Source: Vigna angularis
Taxonomy: Eukaryota; Streptophyta; Magnoliopsida; Fabales; Fabaceae
DNA length: 64,000 nucleotides
Assembly: GCF_016808095.1 (NCBI RefSeq)
Contig: NC_068973.1
Span: forward strand, 10,102,501 to 10,166,500
Direction of reading: 5' to 3'
A program made the translations under genes and the position numbers. Positions 1 through 12,429 of this stretch are shown one piece after another. The notes below the pieces were generated by a model that worked only from the letters and a program-made list of their open reading frames with translations, was not told where the DNA came from and did no database searches. The stretch's first letter is position 1; the number at the start of each line of letters is the position of its first letter.

Positions 1-659
1 ACTGATGTTTTGTCAGCAGACTTGAATTCATGATACGGTTCTTCGAAAATTTTGGAGTGTTAAATTTTGTTAGTAAATCTGTTGTGAATATTGATATGTT
101 TTGTTTTTAATATAATAAAAAATTATAATTAATACTATTTGGTAATTTAATAGCTTCAACGATAATCTATAAAAAATTTAATTTTATTTAAATTTTATTA
201 ATATTTAAGGTATAATTAAATATGTATCAATTTTCAATTTTTATCGTATAGATTTATTAAACATCGTTGATATTAGAGTTTAATTTTTTCAAAAAATTGA
301 GCACTTTACCGTGTATATAGAGGAAAATATCTAATATGATGACAAGTATGAACAACTTCTCAATGTTGAAGAAGTTATTCTTTTCAATCCTGGAGAAGGT
401 TTTCCATATTACGTGTAGACGCAACATCCCATTCAGGATATAATATGTACGTTCTAACATATTATTATCTAAGAAAATATAACTTTGATATCATCGTAAA
501 TTAGAAAATAGAAAAAACCTTCATTTACTTAACTTCTCGAAATTAAAACAGAAATAAACATTATTTCAATTACAAATCGTTGATAAAAATTACAAACTAA
601 ATTAATCATTGTTTCGAAACATTTTGAAAAGTCTCATGATTTTTTCATGCATCTCCTCG
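1..659. other. AT-rich intergenic DNA
   Basis: No gene, RNA or clear repeat is seen here. The only long reading frame (minus strand, about 257-460) has a biased F/I/L/N composition and no recognisable motif, so it is treated as chance. Confidence 0.5.
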
Positions 660-929
660 CTCTAGGTCTTAGTAACTTCATCTATAATATCTTTTGTTCT
701 CATATAACAACACGAGTTATATAATCATCGTACAAACACAAACAAATAAGAGTGAGCTAACCAAAGAATACAAGATAATAACCAACAATCATACTCACTC
801 ACACAACTCAAAACATCATATCCAATCTAAACAGTCAACCACATTCTCATTACATAAAAACACATTACCACCAAGCAATATCAACAATATGTACTTCTCC
901 CTTAACCTACCAATACACCAAGTATCCAT

Positions 930-1215
930 TTCCCATGTCTCACAAGGCGAAGTAGCAACATCATAACATCCCCTTTTCCATTGTATCACACAGGCAAAAA
1001 ATGACCCATTTTCCACTATCTCACATAGGCGAAAGGAACAACACCATAATTTCCCTTTTCCACTACCCTCACACAAGTAAAAATGACCCTTGTTCATTGC
1101 CTCACACAAGCGAAAGGAACAAAACCATATTCTCCCTTCTCCACTACCTCACATAGGCGAAAATGACTCATTTTCACTGTCTCACACAAGTGAGAGGAAC
1201 AAAACTCCACTTTAC
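930..1215. repeat. degenerate tandem repeats, CTCACA(C/T)A(A/G)GCGAAA type
   Basis: The phrase CTCACACAAGCGAAAGGAAC and variants recur at short intervals, alternating with CCTTTTCCACTA and AATGACCCATTTTC phrases. This gives a diverged array across about 285 bp. Reading frames on both strands here (for example 694-966 and 816-1109) only follow the repeats and are not genes. Confidence 0.65.
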
Positions 1216-1599
1216 AAGTTTCGGAGAGAAGACATAGCAACCACACACATCTTCCAGCCTCACACTAGACAAACATCTGCCACACAACAACAAGCATAAC
1301 ACGCAACTCCGCCTTCCAACACCAACCAGACTGATGAGTCGTCACATCACTAAGCAACCAGTAAGAAGCAACCCACCCATGTCTAAACATAACACAATAA
1401 TCAACCACACAACTCAACAATGAAACAACATAACATGACCAACATCACAAATAACTCGACCAACAATACAAACAACTCGATCAACATCACTAATAGCGTA
1501 ACCAGTATAAAAAAATCCCTAGGCTGACCAATAAAACCCATAGACCTAGTTCCAAAATCACAAAACCAAGGTCCCTAAACATCTCAGTCAAAAAGCCTG

Positions 1600-1800
1600 G
1601 CCAGCCTAACCAAACAACACAACTCGGCCACACAACCTAGCTCGGTCAGCTCGACCCAACAACCAAACTCGGCCAAACAACCTAGCTCTAACTGCCCGAC
1701 CAACACATCTCAACCAGCCCAACCAACACAGCTCGGACAACCCAACCCGACCAACATAGCTCGGCCAACCAGCAACCCTAGCCAGCCAAGCACCACAACA
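1600..1800. repeat. CTCGGCCAAC-rich short repeats
   Basis: Short phrases such as AACTCGGCCA, AGCTCGG(C/T)C and CAACCTAGCTC recur many times in about 200 bp. This is a local repeat inside the suspected LTR. No gene is supported. Confidence 0.6.
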
Positions 1801-2480
1801 TGTCTAAACCACCTAGAATCAAGTAAAACAACTCGACATAGTCTTAAAACATCATAGTTACACGTAAAAAACTCGACACATGCTTTCAACATCATAATAG
1901 CAATTTTAAATACATTACTCATGCTTCAAACATTATAATAGAAATTAAAACCAATACAGAACAACCCAAGAACAACATGGCAAACAAAAACAATCCATAA
2001 TCCTATTATAGCAACTCGGTAACATTAAGATAGAATCATTAACAAAGTTAAATAGTCCAGAATCATGTAAAATAACTTGATAGTGCATAAAAACCTCTTG
2101 ACAACAAGTTAAAAAACTTAGCACATGAACAAATCATCATGACAACATGTTAAACCACTCAACACAAAACCAAAAACAACATGGAAAAATATTAAAGCAG
2201 TATGACAACACTACCAAATAGTCTATAATCATGTGGAACAACACGATGCAGTACTAAGGCAACACATCCAATGAAATAACCTCATAATTTTAATGTAAAA
2301 CATCATGACCAAGTGAAACTCAATGTAGTTCAATGAAAATAGTTTGGTTCCTAGTGAAAAAAAAAGCCCAGTTTAAGCATACAACACAACTAAATCATCT
2401 TATCACTCAATGCATGAATACTTTGTATAAAAAAGATGAAAAATAACTTAGTACTTACCTAGACCTCTTTCCATAACCTG

Positions 2481-3385
2481 CATAGTATCTTAGCATGACA
2501 ATATATAAAAATAATAAGCCAACAAACATTGCATACCATCGAACAACATGAAACATACAAATAATATTAAATAACATTATATTAATTTTTACTAACGACA
2601 AAAAAAGAAATATATTTTCTTTTTTCAAGACTTGAACTCACTACCCCAAGTTTCAAACATACATCTCAAACCAAACAGACTATCACATTTATCTTGTCAA
2701 CCCCATTCACAACAATTATTACAAACATAAATACACATTACATGTAGGGATGGAAAAAACATTCGCGAGTACGAGTATCCGAGGATAAAATAATAATGAA
2801 CTAGAACATGTATTATGCACATAGCAAGAAACGAAATATGACCACCAACCTATAACAATAAGATTTAATCATCTGTGTCACCCTTCACTTTTGTATAACT
2901 CATCCTTTCTTATTTTAATCAATGACCTCCATGTCTCTACCATCTTTCTAGATATTTATTTTTCCTCTTACAATGGAGATATATATAAATCCCATGCATT
3001 ATTAGTTGTGACAAATCATCACTCGTGGTGATATAAAAATCTCATCCCCTGAAGAGGATTGTGATGAGGAAAAGCTCAACCAGATGCATAAAGTAATATG
3101 CACTCTTATTTTTTACTTATAAAAAATGAGTATAAAAAAGGTTTGTAATTTGAAGACTACTAAAATGATATAGGACTCTCTGATTATCAACTATCATAGT
3201 AATGATGATGTGCAACTTTGAAAAGTTACCATTTTCACATGTTAATATATGTTTGCACAATTTTCAAAATTGTTTGTGAAACAAACCTTTAATGGTATTG
3301 TTACTTAAAGCTTTACGTATCCTAAGTTGAACAAAAACATTCTTTATGTTTATTTTAACAAAAACTAGAAGAATGTATAAACCTT
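2481..3385. other. intergenic DNA, nothing recognised
   Basis: AT-rich sequence with no supported reading frame, RNA or repeat. Confidence 0.45.
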
Positions 3386-3560
3386 CACTAGTGCAGAAAA
3401 ATCTTTCTATATCTGTTAAAAAAGATTTTTTATACCAGTTCTAGAACCAGTATAGAAGTAACAGATATAGAAAGTATTGACTTTTTATACTAGTTTCAGA
3501 ATTGGTATAAAAAGTGTCACTTTTTATACTGATTGAAGATAGAACTAGTATAGAAAAATC
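3386..3560. mobile_element. CACTA-like transposon terminus
   Basis: The block begins CACTAGTGCAGAAAAATC, the form expected of a CACTA terminal inverted repeat. It is followed by short inverted pairs (CCAGTTCTAGAACCAG near 3435-3455; TATACTAGTTTCAGAATTGGTATA near 3485-3510), typical of CACTA subterminal regions. The matching TAGTG end and target duplication were not found within the next kilobase, so the element is either truncated or its right end has decayed. The 155-residue minus-strand frame at 3563-4030 resembles no transposase. Confidence 0.5.
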
Positions 3561-4016
3561 TCTCACCAGCCAAAATTATCAGACCTCCATCTTGCCTCGT
3601 CGAAGAAGGAATTTTTTAAGGTCCGCCACAACGAAACACCACTACTGAACATGCATCGCACACCAACAAACATGAGCATCTCTATCGCAACACAGATTGA
3701 ACTTATAAGATGCAAAACCACACATAATTGTAAATTGTGTCTCTCTTCATTAAAGATCTGAAACTGCGAGCAATCATGAACACCACTGCGTGTGTCACCT
3801 AAAAAAGTAAAATTAGACCAGAAAAGCTCCTCACGATCCAAGCGAACGACGCTAGAAAACCAGTCGAAGTAGCACTTGAGCATCGCCATCACCACCATAG
3901 AAGAGAGAGACCTCTGCGACACTATCGCAAAGCACGGTGCTGTCATGAACCACCACGAACCAACACACCAACACCACAACTCCTTACACTTTTTCTTTGT
4001 AAAACTTCTTTTATCT

Positions 4017-4215
4017 AGAAGTGGTTTCATTCTAAAAAATATTAAAGTGTTAGTTAAGAATGATTGTTTCTCAAATATTGTTTGAGTTGTTTACTCAGAA
4101 GTAGTTGTATTCCCAAAAATATTATAGATTGTTAGTCGACAGTGATTGATTATTCATACAATACTTGAGTTATTTAACAAAAGAATAATTATGTTTCAAA
4201 TAATATTGTGTTATA
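4017..4215. repeat. about 80-bp degenerate tandem repeat, 2-3 copies
   Basis: The block from AGAAGTGGTTTCATTC through GTTTGAGTTGTTTACTC recurs next to itself as AGAAGTAGTTGTATTCC through CTTGAGTTATTTAAC. A third, weaker copy follows. No coding potential is seen. Confidence 0.6.
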
Positions 4216-7200
4216 ACTTCGTAGTGATAGCGTAAATTTTAGAAAATTTAATCCAAATGCAGTCCAAATCCAAATATTTGTATTCTATTTTAAATCCATA
4301 TATTTGTATCATATTTTAAGTCCAAATTCTTTTTTTATATATAAAAATAATTAATATTTAGATTATATTTTAAATCCAAATCCATTTTCTTAAAAAAAAT
4401 GTTCTGAATTGGATTTCAAAATCCATATTTTCTGAAAACAAATAGATTTGATATAAAGCTAATTTTAAACTTAAATCTATATTTTTTTCAAAAAGAAATA
4501 AAGTAGGTATTTCATCAAATATATAAAATATTAAAAATATATACTAATATTGCAATTTAATAATATGAAAGATTAAAAGATGAGACACTGTCCTCAGCAT
4601 TTAGATGTAAAAACTAGTAATAACATGTAATTAAAGTCCCTCGCTGAAGTAGCACATCATTCATTAATTCCTTGTAAAATCGAAGACGCAAATGGATCTT
4701 AGCATCAAAGTGTGAAATGAGTGCCTTCGGCTTATTTAGTATAACACAATAGTTGGCTTGACGAGTCTTTTTCTTTTGACACAAAAAAGATAGTAGCTGG
4801 ACATTAATTATACATTCATGTCTTCTTTAATAATGAACAAACATAATGGTTTTGGAATTACCTGAAAAGTATTAAAGAAATTTTTGAATCATATGACCTT
4901 GTGGCATGTTGAATCAAATAAATTTCTATATTGTAATTGATCCAAACAAATTTTTTATCCACCCCAAGCTAAGTGGAACTAAAAATATACAAGATATTTT
5001 TTATCCAAACAAATAAACCAATATAAAAATATCTTGTATAAGTACTTCTCTCCTAAGACTACCTAGAATTGCATCTTATTTAAACTACACTAACAATAGA
5101 ATGAGAGATTTTAAAAACTTTTTAGACTGATGTTTTGACGTATCGTCTATCATATTGAAAACTTTTTATATTAGTGTTTTGACGTATCGGCTATCACATT
5201 GAAAATTTGTGTTCCTCTTCACTTCATTAAACACAATTTTCTAAAAATTTCAAAAGTTTTTAATATATAATTTTTGTGAGTTGACTTATTATTTACAGAT
5301 TCAATTTGACGCTAAAAAACAATGAAGAAATATAGGAATAGGTTGAAATAACTTGAAAAAAGTGGGTCATCACTTGAAAAAACTTTCCTAAGAAATAACC
5401 ACAATAATAATAAAACACTTTTAAGACTTTAAATTGTGTCACAAATGTGGTTTCATTCAATCTTCAAAAGTAATTTTTACAAGAGGTTTAAAATTTATTT
5501 TTTACAAGGAATGTCATAACCTAAGAGCATGAAGAGCCATCAACCATGTGTTTAAAAGAAAGAAATACTAAGTGTGGACATAAGACTAATTAAAACAACA
5601 ATTACACTTCACTAATCCTATGTTTAACACTAATTCCAAAGATAAATTAGCACATGGTTCCTTCCTTGATTTTAGGTGAAATAAATGGATAGTTTCTTGA
5701 TTTTGGGAGAATCGAACAGAGATAATTACATAAGTCATATAGATGTTTCATAAAGAAAAAAAAAAGACATGTGAAGTAATTACAAATTTTATATACACTT
5801 GAAAATGACATGTGAAAGTTATAAAAGCTTCACATATCTTCTGACCATCTAAATTTTGTTTAAACATATAAAAGAAATATGTGAAATAGTTATAACCATC
5901 GAATCTATATAATTAAAAGGGATATGTAAAAATAAATACAACCAATACATTTGCTTAAAAATAACATATAAAAGTAGGGAATTTGTTTCTTCATGTTTCT
6001 AATAATTCATTCTTGTAATTTTAGGTTATTATAGAATTATTTTTAATTTTCTTAAAATATTCTTTAATATATAAAATTTAGAGATTATCTTGCTTTTTTG
6101 AATGTCTTTCAACTCTTTTTAGCTTTTCTTTTGTAGATTTTCCTTTAGATATTTTTATTTATTTTTTTATCAGTTGCTTGTATTTATTTTTTCAATGTTC
6201 ATCTTTTCTATAGATTCCTCTTGACTTTTACACCCTACATAATTGATTTAATGACTGATTCAAAGACCAAAATCAGTGGTTGATCCAGAAACCAAAACTA
6301 TTGACTAATTTAAAGACCCATATTAAGAACTAATTAAATGATCAATTTTAATTACTAATTATTATAATGAATTTGATGACGTATTTTTTATTACTAAAAT
6401 TTCGTAAAAACCAGTCATGGATAGAGACAACACTTTTCCGTTACCAAATTGAATCATTATTTATCATTTTTCAGTTATTGACTAAGGTTTCTATTATTAT
6501 CACTATTGTTTGGTTTTTTCTTCAAATTTTACACAAGTCACTGTATAGAACAAATTGGTACTAATATAGATAGTAACGCACCATTCTTTTAGGATGTTGG
6601 TAAAACCTACTATTATTAATTTTGTAGTTTGTTATTCTCAATGTTTTACTCCATAGCCAACAAGGTATAATCATTTCATATATATATATATATATATATA
6701 TTTTTTAATTATTTGATGGCCGATCACACTATTAATATAACAGTTATTCTATTTCCATTGAAGGTGATGGATGTCCCAATTCTCATTTATAATTGAATAT
6801 ATTGAAGGATAGATCTTCTACAGAAATTTTTACAAGTAGGATGAGACAATTCTAGTCTTTCTATTTTCAGTTATTTTATTTAAAGTGTCTTAAAGTGATT
6901 TTGCTAAAGGTTTTATTAGTATTTTTTTCCATTTATTATTTAAACATATTATCTTTTTAGGTCTATTATCTTTTGAGGAAAAAAATTGTGTATGTATCTC
7001 TATCTCGACAATTTTTTTTGTTATTCTATATAAACTTTTTTTTTTCAAAGCTGAATAAAGAACATCCTTTCTAACAAAATTCATTATCTTCTCTTTTTTT
7101 TCTCATTTTTATTCTTATATTTTATCATCATAAAATGAAGAAATTTAAATTTTATTTTTTCTTTTGTTTACTCTCTTTTCCAATTTTTCCACTATATGAT

Positions 7201-7264
7201 AATCAAACACATAAAAAGGTTATCTTTTATCATTAACATTAATACTTTAAATTAAAATCAATCT
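4216..7264. other. AT-rich intergenic DNA
   Basis: No gene found. It holds a short direct duplication at about 5127-5210 (a GTTTTGACGTATCG(T/G)CTATCA(T/C)ATTGAAAA phrase twice, about 45 bp apart) and a TA microsatellite at about 6679-6701. Confidence 0.55.
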
Positions 7265-7480
7265 TGTTGACGTTGGCGGACGCAGGGCATGCGAGATGAA
7301 AATGGTGCAGAGGATGTGAGAGAGAGAGCGAGCAGAAAGCAATATTAGAATGAAAGGTAAATTGTATTATTCAAAAACTAACTGAAAGATGAAATAGTAA
7401 AAGAGTATATAAGCGGTCCAACGAGCGCACAATAACTAACGCTCGTCAGTTGGGGCGGTTGCTTTTAGTTTACAATAACA
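7265..7480 (-). repeat. 3' LTR of the 7-12 kb copia element
   Basis: It begins TGTTGACG and ends AATAACA on the plus strand. It matches 12016-12240 apart from scattered substitutions and a shorter GAGA run. Confidence 0.95.
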
Positions 7481-7492
7481 CGCCCCCCTAAA
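7481..7492 (-). other. polypurine tract of the 7-12 kb copia element
   Basis: On the minus strand TTTAGGGGGGCG directly abuts the 3' LTR. This is the expected place for plus-strand DNA priming. Confidence 0.8.
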
Positions 7493-9812
7493 CTAAACTA
7501 CTGAGAGACTTAACATTTAACATTTCTCTAAGTTTCTCGAATCTAGTTTGCCTAAGGGCCTTTGTAAAGATATCAACAGTTTGTGCTTCAGTCGAGCAGT
7601 GCACCAGTTCAATTTTTCCTTGGTTCACTAAATCTCTCAGAAAGTGGAACTTTGTGCTGATATGTTTGCTCCTTCCGTGGAACACTGGGTTCTTCGACAG
7701 ACTGATTGCGGACTTGTTGTCCACCGTCAACTGAACCGGTTGCCTGTAATCAAGCTTTAAGTCCATGAGAAGTTCTTCCAACCATACGCACTGGCATGTC
7801 GTTTCTGCCGCGGCTATGTACTCTGCTTCACACGAAGAGAGTGCTACCACGTTCTGCTTTTTCGAACACCATGAGATGGGTGCTCCCGCATATTTGAAGA
7901 TGTATCCGAAGGTGCTTCTTCTATCATCCTGATCTCCACTTCAGTCAGAATCACTCCAGACTTCCAGAGTACTCTCCAAGTTGCTCTTTGCTTTTGAAAA
8001 TAGAATACCATAATCGATCGTTCCTTTTAGGTACCTTAGAACATGTTTCGCTGCTGACATATGAGATTTTCTAGGTTCATTCATGAACCTGCTCAGTAAT
8101 CCAACCCCATAACTTATATCCGGTCTGCTGTTGCAGATATATCTCAAAGATCCAATGATCTGTTTGTATAGCGAAGCATCCAAACTTTTCTCCTCAAGTT
8201 GTTTTGTCAACTTCAGGTTAGCAGTAACTGGGATAGTAGTGCTGTTACACTCGGTCATGTTGAAACGCTTCAGGACTTCACTAATGAACTTCTTCTGGTG
8301 TAGGAAGACTCCACTTGTAGTTTCAGTAAACTCCAGACCCAGAAAGTAGTTAAGTTTTCCAAGATCACTCATATCATATTCTGCTCTCATCCTTCTTTTG
8401 AATTCTTCAATATCTGTCTTAGAGTTTCCAGTTACGAGCATATCATCAACGTATAAACACACTACCAGAACATGTTGCTGTGCTGCAGATTTTATGTAAA
8501 CTCTAGATTCCACCGAACACTTCACACAACCAATTTTCAGAAGCAACTTGTTAATGTGATCATTCCAGGCTCGTGGTGCTTGCCTTAATCCATACAATGC
8601 TTTGTTCAGCCTGTAGACCTTGTGTTCTTCACCTGTCCTTTCGAAACCAGGTGGTTGTCTGACATAACCTTCTTCCTTCAGAGGACCGTTCAAAAAGGCT
8701 GATTTAACATCTAGTTGATGTATTTCCCAGCTTCTAAGGTTTGCAAGAGCTACTATCAGTCTCACTGTTTCCAACCTTGCGACTGGAGCAAACACTTCAG
8801 TGAAATCTATTCCCGGCTTCTGTAGAAATCCCTTCGCAACGAGTCTCGCTTTGTGTTTAGCAATTTCACCATTTGGCTTATACTTGGTCTTGAAAACCCA
8901 CTTGATGTCAATTGCCTGTTTATGTTGAGGTAACTCTACTAATTCCCAAGTTCGATTTTTCTCAATAGCCTTTAGCTCATCAATCATGGCTTCTCTCCAT
9001 TCTTTTACAACAAGTGCTTGCTTCCAGGAGATTATTTCTGCATCAGCAAGAAACACAAGGTGTGCTTGATCTCCAGGGTCAGCTACATCGTTGTCAACAA
9101 ACACTTCATAATAAGCTAATCTGGATGAAGGAAATCTCGTCCTCTGAGATCTTCTGTTATCAGTATCATCACATAACTCAGCTTGTTTATCAGCAGAGGT
9201 TCTATGTTCCAGCCAGCTTGAAGTAGTTACAGACTTCTCATGCATTCCAATCTCACATTTCTGATTTACTTCAGCTTTCTTCCAATCAAATGTGGCTCTC
9301 TCATCCACGATAACATCTCTACTTATCACAATTTGTCTACTCTCCAGACTGTATAACCTGTATGCACCCGTAGAATGATATCCTATGAAGATAAAAGTCT
9401 CGCTTCTATCATCTAATTTCTTCCTCTTCGCGTCTGGGATGTGCCTGTAACATACTGAGCCACAAATCTTTAGATGTTTAACAGTAGGTTTAATACCTGA
9501 CCAAGCCTCCTCTGGTGTGCAATTCTCCAAAGCTTTTGTTGGACTTCTGTTCAAAAGATACGTTGCTGTGGAGACAGCTTCTCCCCATAAGCAGTCTGGT
9601 AATTTCTTGTATTTTAACATACACCAAGTCATGTCGAGCAGCACTCTATTTCTCCATTCAGCCAGCCCGTTGTGTTGTGGAGTGTAGGGAGATACTACTT
9701 CATGTATTATGCCTCTGTCACTGCAGTACTTGTTCATTTCATGAGAATTGAACTCTCCTCCACCGTCAGTTCTGAGTAGTTTAAGATGAAGTCTGGATTG
9801 TCTCTCCACCAT
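7488..9812 (-). pseudogene. copia integrase C-part, reverse transcriptase and RNase H (broken)
   Basis: The minus-strand frame 9812-7941 carries the integrase core ([10 protein letters not shown] near its start; [13 protein letters not shown]), the reverse transcriptase entry block ([20 protein letters not shown]) and the catalytic [10 protein letters not shown]. It then runs into RNase H and stops just after SDSD. The next codon, normally Trp in this block, reads TGA, consistent with a G-to-A change. The same frame resumes and 7850-7488 gives the rest of RNase H (ALSSCEAEYIAAAETTC; TVDIFTKAL). The N-terminal part of integrase between 10107 and 9812 is interrupted. The product could not be made without stop readthrough, so it is called a pseudogene. 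Confidence 0.93.
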
Positions 9813-10106
9813 GACACAAAATTTGACAAAGCATGAGTAAACGTTTTTCTTTTCCTTGATCAGATAAGTTCAGATTTTTCTGGTCCATTCATCAACAAAA
9901 ATAAGAAAATACTTATTACCTCCAATGGATTCTTGCTCGAAGGGTCCACACACGTCTGAGTAAACAACTTCAAGAGATTGCTTTGCCCTCTTGTGTGATG
10001 TCTTCTATAACTGTTTCCTGGTCTTCTTTCCAATCACACAGCCTTCACACACCTTCTCTGGTGGATGAATCTCAGGAACTCCTATCACCATGTCTTTATC
10101 CTTCAA

Positions 10107-10598
10107 CTATCTCAGACTTCTAAAATTTAGATGTCCATAACGGTAATGCCACAACCACTCTTCTTCCTCGATATTGATAGATGATAAACACTGAATAGTG
10201 GTAGCACTAAGCTTCACCTTGAAAGTTTTGTTCTTTGCTAATGGAGCTTTGAGCACAAGACGTTTTCTATCATCAAATATCTCTATATGCTTTTGATGCA
10301 TGTTCATAGTGTATCCTTTTTCAAGTAAATGCCCAAGACTGAGCAGATTGCTCTTCATCTTTGGTACGTATAGCACGTTGTTCATGTACGCGGGTTGTCC
10401 GTTCTTGCTTCTGATCATAATCCTTCCGGCACCTTCGGCCATTATTACATTGTTATCAGCAAACCTCACTCTGCTTTTAACACTAGAATCCAGATCTATT
10501 AGCCACTCCTTCTTGCCTGTCATGTGATTAGAATAACCTGTATCTAAGTACCAGTAGTTGTCATTTTCTGCATGCTTCGTATTGATAGACATCAACAC
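10107..10598 (-). pseudogene. copia protease and pre-integrase segment (broken)
   Basis: This frame contains the aspartic protease motif YLDTGYSNHMTG, in which the usual Cys after DTG is Tyr. Next come LYVPKMKSNLLSLGHLL and the start of the integrase zinc region (WLWHYRYGHLNFRSL). It stops before the CxxC half of the zinc finger. It is one segment of the decayed polyprotein whose gag lies at higher coordinates. Confidence 0.9.
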
Positions 10599-10617
10599 AT
10601 GTTCAAATTCTTGACCC

Positions 10618-10985
10618 TTGTGTAACGCTCATTCACACTCGTGTGACGCTCGTTCAGTTTCGTTGTTGACGACCGTTTGGTTATACGACCGTTCGATTTC
10701 TTCATCAATATCCATTGACGTTCGTCCAGCTTCTTTGTTGATTAATGTTTGTTCATTTTCATTGTTGATGACCGTTCGGTTTCTCCATCAATATCCATTG
10801 ACGTTCGTCCAGCTTCTTTGTTGATTTCTCCATCATCTCCCGTTCGGTGAAACGAAAATATCCTTCCGGTCTCTTCAACACCCGCTCGGTTTTAGGCTTG
10901 ATTCATTCAATAGTAGAGACTGTTCGGAAGACAACCATTCTGTCTCATCACACGTCTGCACCCGTTCGGTAATGGACATCAACAA
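10618..10985. repeat. CGTTCG-rich repeat between gag and protease
   Basis: Phrases such as GACGTTCGTCCAGC, GACCGTTCGGTTT and CCCGTTCGGT recur. A block ATATCCATTGACGTTCGTCC is repeated 83 bp apart (near 10708 and 10791). It sits where copia polyproteins have a variable linker between the zinc knuckle and protease. Several stops on the sense strand show that it is no longer coding. Confidence 0.7.
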
Positions 10986-11072
10986 TATATGATCTGAATC
11001 AGAGTCACCTGTATCTTGAAAAAGATTTGCCTCATCACTCTTGTTCTTCTTTATGGCCTCATTGTGCCAGCA

Positions 11073-11891
11073 TTAAGACGAATAATGACCGAACTTACTA
11101 CATGTATAAAATTGGATATTCCTCTTATCAACATTCTTTCTTCCTCTTCCTCTCATTTGCTTTCCGCCTCTTTTGCTTCCATCTTTGTGTTCACTGTGTT
11201 CCTCTTCAGCATTCTGATCAGAGACATTCAGATTTCTACCTCTGGTTCGACCTCCCCGTGCTCGACCTCTGCTTCTTCCAGCGCTTTGTCCTCTAGGTTT
11301 AAAGCTGCTTCTTGCTTGTAAAGCTTGATTCAAACTCGTTTCATTTTCGGTTTTCTTTCTTTCAAGCAGGCGTTGTTCATGAGCTTCCAGCGAGTTCTGC
11401 AACTCTTCCACTTTCATGTCTTCCATGTTTTTGCTTTCTTCAATTGCTACAGCAATATGATCGTATTGCAGAGTTAGCGTTCTAAGAATCTTCTCCACGA
11501 TTTTCTTGTCCTTTACCACCTTGTCGCATGCTCTCATGGCGTTCACCACCATTTGTATCCTGCTTATATACTCAACAATCGATTCTTGTTCTCTCATGCC
11601 TAAGAATTTGTATTGTCGTTAGAGCGATTGTAGTTTGATCTTCTTGACCTTGCCTGTGTTGTCGTAGCCTTCTTGAAGAATGTCCCAGATTTCTTTCGCC
11701 GTGCCTGCCTTTGATACCTTCTGGAATATGGTGGCCGACACGCATTGGTGTAGCAGCATTCGGGCTTTACAATCTAATTTCTTGTTCTCTTTACGCTGTC
11801 GCTTTGTTTCTTCAGAATCCCCCTTCAATGGCTCTTTAAAACCCTTCTTGACCACTTCATCTACTTCTTGAAATCCAAGAATGACATCCAT
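11073..11891 (-). pseudogene. copia gag (two segments split by a stop)
   Basis: Segment 11891-11619 and segment 11597-11073 are in the same frame, divided by one TAA. They read as copia gag: AKEIWDILQEGYDNTGKVKK, then MREQESIVEYISRIQMVVNA, then an R/G-rich tail. The nucleocapsid knuckle survives only in part, since FYTCSKFGHYSS lacks the first Cys and runs into a stop just before the last one. Gag would normally package the element RNA, and this copy is defective. Confidence 0.9.
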
Positions 11892-12001
11892 CTTTACACA
11901 TCAGTCGTCGAATCCTTTTCTGTCGAACACCGAAAGATTACTGTATATCACGCCAGCCATTTCTTCTTGATCGGTTACTAATCCACCAGGTTTTCGAACC
12001 T

Positions 12002-12015
12002 GGCTCTGATACCAC
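12002..12015 (-). other. primer-binding site of the 7-12 kb copia element
   Basis: On the minus strand GTGGTATCAGAGCC follows the 5' LTR directly. This is the form complementary to the 3' end of initiator tRNA-Met. Confidence 0.9.
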
Positions 12016-12240
12016 TGTTGACGTTGGCAGACGTAGGGTATGCGAGATGAAAATGGTGCAAAGGATGTGAGAGAGAGAGAGAAAGAGCGAGCGGAAAGCA
12101 GATATTAGAATGAAAGGTAAATTGTATTATTCAAAAACTAACTAAAAGAAGAAATAGTAAAAGAGTATATAAGCGGTCCAACGAGCGCACAATAACTAAC
12201 ACTCGTCAGTTGGGGCGGTTGCTTTTAGTTTACAATAACA
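12016..12240 (-). repeat. 5' LTR of the 7-12 kb copia element
   Basis: A 225-bp direct copy of 7265-7480 with the same TG...CA ends. A TATATAAGC sequence near 12166-12174 lies in the LTR on the plus strand. The promoter must act on the minus strand, so this is not claimed as the TATA box. Confidence 0.95.
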
Positions 12241-12429
12241 AACCCTAAAAATAATTTAATAGTTTAAAACTTAATATGTCTATAAAAATATAAATAATAG
12301 ACTTTGTAAACATATGGATAAATCATGTGCAAAAATAGAATAGACTATCTAAAAGTATAAAGGATATCAAGAAATATGTTGAGTTGACTTGCACTTGTAA
12401 AAAAAGCGTATTTTAACTTGCACATGACG

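Larger units (their letters stand above)
660..2480 (-). mobile_element. decayed Ty3/gypsy-type LTR remnant
   Basis: Positions about 675-765 (a short ATAACAA..GAGTTATATAATCATCG block followed by GAGTGAGCTAAC) resemble 62575-62660. They also resemble the reverse complement of the gypsy LTR around 46280-46370, which has the same ATC/GATGATCATC and GTGAGCTA landmarks. Downstream are degenerate tandem repeats, as in the other LTRs of this window, and a GGTAAGTAC-like site on the minus strand near 2450. Both ends are uncertain and no primer-binding site or internal coding region is visible, so this may be a solo or truncated LTR. Confidence 0.45.
7265..12240 (-). mobile_element. full-length but inactivated Ty1/copia retrotransposon
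   Basis: The 4976-bp element is bounded by TG...CA LTRs of 216 bp (7265-7480, 3' LTR) and 225 bp (12016-12240, 5' LTR). The LTRs differ by several substitutions and an 8-9 bp indel, so the insertion is not recent. On the minus strand a GTGGTATCAGAGCC primer site (initiator tRNA-Met type) follows the 5' LTR, and a G-rich polypurine tract precedes the 3' LTR. The order is gag, protease, integrase, reverse transcriptase, RNase H, as in copia. Premature stops break the polyprotein. The flanking 5-mers, AATCT on the left and AACCC on the right, may be a decayed target duplication. Confidence 0.95.

Noticed and set aside
3563..4030. 155-residue minus-strand frame
   Set aside because: Cys/Phe/Trp-rich product with no motif. 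It lies next to a CACTA-like end and degenerate repeats, with no promoter or splice signals.
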